A stretch of 64,000 nt of DNA from positions 38,877 to 102,876 of the forward strand of contig BJOX01000047.1 of the NCBI GenBank assembly GCA_009731375.1, read 5' to 3'. Shown here piece by piece: positions 35,086-64,000 of this stretch. The number at the start of each line of letters is the position of its first letter. Position 1 is the stretch's first letter. This DNA comes from Paulinella micropora (lineage: Eukaryota > Cercozoa > Imbricatea > Euglyphida). The translations under genes and the position numbers were made by a program. The notes under the pieces are model-generated. The model made no database searches and had not been told where the DNA came from. It saw only the letters and a list, made by a program, of their open reading frames with translations.

Positions 35086-35897
35086 TGAGTTCTATGAATC
35101 TCTACCTCTCCCTTCATGGCAACATAATCATTCAACCATGCATCAACGTTTTGTCCGGGTTTTGGATACATGTTTTCAAAAATTTGTGCTTTAATGTTCT
35201 TGCTAACCCCGGAGATTGAACAGAACTTGGCCCTGACTGCCTCTATCAGCTCCATCGGGCCAGTGACTGTCTTAGTACGTAAGTATCGAACGACAACAGG
35301 GTGAGAAAAAGCAACAGACAGAATGAGTTGTAGTGTTCGCATGCATTCATAATGTCTCTTCTCTTTCTGTATCACTTTCACTCTTAGTGTGTGTGCTCGT
35401 TTCGACTGTCTTCGTTTCTCACGTTTCAGTTCAAGAGTTTTAGCTCTTTTCTCTTTCCACTGTTTCTTCTGTTCGTCAGTTAGCTTGGCCCATTCCTTCG
35501 GTTTGTCTTCAGTGGTTGTTTTACCTTCTTCTTTTTTCGTTTTGGGTCTCTGTCTACCCCCTTCTGACACACTGCCATCATTGTCAGAATCGGTATCAGT
35601 GGTATCCTCTGAGTCTGGTTCATCTGGCGACTCCCTCTCCTCAATCTCAATTGCTTTCGCTGAGTCATAAGGGCATTTAACCTTTGCTTTTGCTGGGTCA
35701 TCAAATGGCAGCGTAACACACTCACCATGCCAGGCACTGATGCATTTGGCATCATGATAGTTCACTAGCTTGTAACGGAGTCCGAAGTCGGAATAATTCC
35801 AAGTGGTACCATCAAACTGCGGGATGTACTCTTGCTTTAAACCAACTGTTTTCTCAGTTTCAAGGCTCATAACCTTTGGGAAGCTACCCATCGACAC
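35082..35897 (-). CDS. Copia gag, N-terminal part
   Basis: QFDGTTWNYSDFGLRYK... and YPKPGQNVDAWLNDYVAMKG resemble the copia gag (UBN2) fold. An acidic stretch with DTDSDNDGS lies in the middle. The first ATG (MGSFPK, with another four bases before it) lies inside the LTR, and the next in-frame Met (MSLETEK) starts just after it. The likely start is 35868 or 35891. Confidence 0.85.
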   Translation of the reverse strand: MSMGSFPKVMSLETEKTVGLKQEYIPQFDGTTWNYSDFGLRYKLVNYHDAKCISAWHGECVTLPFDDPAKAKVKCPYDSAKAIEIEERESPDEPDSEDTTDTDSDNDGSVSEGGRQRPKTKKEEGKTTTEDKPKEWAKLTDEQKKQWKEKRAKTLELKREKRRQSKRAHTLRVKVIQKEKRHYECMRTLQLILSVAFSHPVVVRYLRTKTVTGPMELIEAVRAKFCSISGVSKNIKAQIFENMYPKPGQNVDAWLNDYVAMKGEVEIHRTQ

Positions 35898-36166
35898 TGG
35901 AACCTTTACCGACCCCTTTCAGGATCTATCCGGGCTACCTAGCACTGAGACTATCACGCAGTATGGAAACGCATTTTAATAACTCGTATAAATAAAAGAA
36001 CCGACTCTTTGATTTCCACTGGCGTCACAAACTGATTAACTTAGGCCCAGTAGTACTGGTCTGTCGCATTTTCAGTTAACGGCCTTGGTATTAATGACTG
36101 TCCGTCCTATTGACAAATCAACTATCCAAGTAACGGTGAATTGAATTGAAATAGCTACGACTAACG
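35874..36166 (-). repeat. 5' LTR of the copia element (293 bp)
   Basis: Direct repeat of 28433-28707. It carries extra short blocks such as GGCC and GCCCAGTA that the 3' LTR lacks. Flanked on the right by ATTTA at 36167-36171. Confidence 0.92.
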
Positions 36167-36171
36167 ATTTA

Positions 36172-36566
36172 TCTCTGAAAGGTCTGCTGCACTGAGAGTC
36201 ACGCCACTCACTGAGTTCTACGAGTGGCAAGTATTCGATGCTATTAATATTTTTTTGTACGCAATCACTATTTTAATAGAAACTTGCCTTGGCTATTCAC
36301 AATAAAAGCACAGTGCTTGCGTAAAAGGTTTACATCATTCTCCAGATTCACCGTCGCGGTGATAGCTAGCTATATACACTAAGTAATTGAAGGAGTTACA
36401 ATACGTTTTTACGCAAACGCTTTTAATAAGAGTATACTCAGGCTTGCGGGGCCACTAGTACTGAGGACTTGAATAAGCTTAAGGGAAACGGTAGACGTAA
36501 TATTACTTGAGAACTTGATTTACTCTTTAATGACAGTAATGATCGCAACATCAAAGCTGTCTAAGC
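36172..36566 (-). other. AAR2 3' flank
   Basis: Unique sequence downstream of the AAR2 stop codon. An ATTAAAG about 45 bases beyond the stop is a weak polyadenylation signal. No other feature seen. Confidence 0.45.
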
Positions 36567-63253
<26,687 letters not shown>

Positions 63254-63256
<3 letters not shown>

Positions 63257-63367
63257 TTCGAGTCGTTTGATGATATTCGCAGCGCGGTCTTGGAGAAAAC
63301 AAGGTGGAAACAAGATGTGTAAGGCGTTGACGTCAGAAATCCAGAATAGTGCCTGTTTCACCCGCAT
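63254..63367 (-). CDS. AAR2: AAR2 first exon (start ATG at its last codon)
   Basis: The exon ends CTCGAAATG before a consensus gtaagt donor. Reading Met from this ATG and joining to DQTEAK gives the family's usual N-terminus, so most of the exon is probably 5' untranslated. The same frame is open upstream to an ATG at 63367 (MRVKQALFW...), which would add 37 residues with no counterpart known to me. Confidence 0.8.
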
Positions 63368-63481
63368 CAAATCTCTGCGGCCCGGCCGCTCTACTAGTTT
63401 TCAATTGTGTAGTTGGAAAAATGCAGTGTGCCGTTTTTATTGACTTCCATGTCAACCTGGAATGCGTCCACCCTTAGGTGA
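63257..63481. promoter_or_regulatory. Compact bidirectional promoter region between two head-to-head genes
   Basis: The two start codons are only about 225 bases apart and point away from each other. A perfect TGACGTCA palindrome (CRE/ATF-type site) lies at 63328-63335. No TATA box seen. The region has normal composition and is free of microsatellites, unlike its surroundings. Confidence 0.6.
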
Positions 63482-63703
63482 ATGGAAGAGGAGTCGAATG
63501 GCGGCATGATCAGGGGTCGCTCCATCGACGGTGAAACACGGCCATTGCTGGATCCCCTCCTGCATGAAAAGAAATCTAGTGTCGAGAAGGCAGACTCAAA
63601 GCAACCAGCACGCGATACATCCGTGGACCTTTCTGATAATCTAATTAAATCAGAGAGTTTCTCACCGGCTGTCAGGCAGAACTACCTGCTAAGTGAAGAT
63701 GAG
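63482..63703 (+). CDS. First exon of an unidentified + strand gene
   Basis: ATG in a fair context, 74 codons, donor GAG|gtaact. It reads MEEESNGGMIRGRSIDGETR and continues PLLDPLLHEKKSS..., ending QNYLLSEDE. ETRPLL fits the [DE]xxxL[LI] sorting motif seen near the N-termini of lysosomal or vacuolar membrane proteins; that is inference. The frame runs on into a stop at 63724 if the donor is not used. I do not recognise the family. Confidence 0.7.
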
Positions 63704-63752
63704 GTAACTCTACATTACAAGTGATGCATGCATGCGCATGCATGTCTATCTG

Positions 63753-63848
<96 letters not shown>

Positions 63849-63992
63849 CTATCTGTCTGTCTGTCTGCCCAGTATGTAATAACCGTGACTGCCCTCTATG
63901 TATGTACATGTGTATGCATGTAGGTTTCATCCTGGCAAAATCGTTTTGCCCATGCACATTTTGATGACCAAGCATTTGCTTGGGCTTTTCAG
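63704..63992 (+). other. First intron of the + strand gene
   Basis: Begins gtaact and holds (ATCT)n at 63745-63850. It ends TTTGCTTGGGCTTTTCAG, a good acceptor, with AAAGAGTC as the first bases of the next exon (63993 onward, cut by the window). Confidence 0.6.
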
Positions 63993-64000
63993 AAAGAGTC

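Larger units (their letters stand above)
28433..36166 (-). mobile_element. Ty1/copia LTR retrotransposon, decayed
   Basis: 7.7-kb element on the - strand between ATTTA duplications. Order in transcription sense: LTR, gag, zinc knuckle, protease, integrase, reverse transcriptase, RNase H, LTR. Integrase before reverse transcriptase defines the copia superfamily. The coding region is split by stops and frameshifts, so this copy is probably not autonomous. A polypurine tract CTAAGGGGGAG precedes the 3' LTR. It lies between the 3' ends of the RGS and AAR2 genes. Confidence 0.95.

Noticed and set aside
63257-63367. AAR2 start at the upstream in-frame ATG (63367)
   Set aside because: It would add 37 residues with no counterpart known to me; the ATG at 63256 gives the usual family N-terminus. 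Kept only as an alternative.

Overview
The window is nuclear DNA of a eukaryote with intron-rich genes and an extreme load of simple repeats. Most of the sequence is di-, tri- and tetranucleotide microsatellite, chiefly (GATA)n/(ATCT)n, (TAG)n, (CTT)n, (ATT)n, (ATCA)n and (GTT)n. GT-AG introns, a tRNA-headed SINE, Ty1/copia, R2-like non-LTR and mariner-type elements exclude a prokaryote. I cannot name the species. A predicted 7TM-RGS type protein points to a protist, alga or other non-vertebrate lineage (inference only).

Two genes can be rebuilt from very short exons scattered in the microsatellites. On the + strand, about 1.6-25.8 kb holds a multi-transmembrane protein with an RGS domain: at least four membrane-segment exons, then an RGS domain over five exons (8148-13344), then a basic tail. 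On the - strand, 63.26 down to 36.57 kb holds a near full-length AAR2 homologue, a U5 snRNP assembly factor that binds Prp8. It has at least 18 exons, with phases that agree and the family's landmark motifs in order. A third gene starts at 63482 on the + strand, head to head with AAR2, and runs off the window.

Between the two gene 3' ends lie a Ty1/copia element on the - strand (28433-36166, 5-bp target duplication ATTTA), a small foldback element, a hairpin and unrecognised sequence. Within and around the genes are eight SINE copies (10.9-16.8 kb and 26.0 kb), a 1.28-kb inverted-repeat element (21313-22595), a mariner-like element (37794-39053, inside an AAR2 intron), the 3' end of a non-LTR element with a restriction-like endonuclease (54416-55566), and two further dispersed families that end in (ATCT)n.

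The most striking feature is that most well-supported exons of both large genes have one to five decayed partial copies ('exon ghosts') in the neighbouring intron. Each ghost usually carries one exon end with its splice site and is bounded by microsatellite. Long apparent ORFs in this window (IYLS, LLLL, SSSS, VVVV, TTTT types) are microsatellites read in frame and are not annotated as proteins.

Assembly gaps (N): 3219-3366, 6007-6345, 7417-7636, 9402-9411, 10253-10262, 11150-11159, 16043-16271, 16508-16541, 24014-24023, 24207-24216, 24407-24416, 24716-24725, 24872-24881, 26133-26833, 27528-27537, 40757-41031, 42116-42872, 49072-49081, 49902-50274, 58002-58624, 61023-61363. Some may hide exons.
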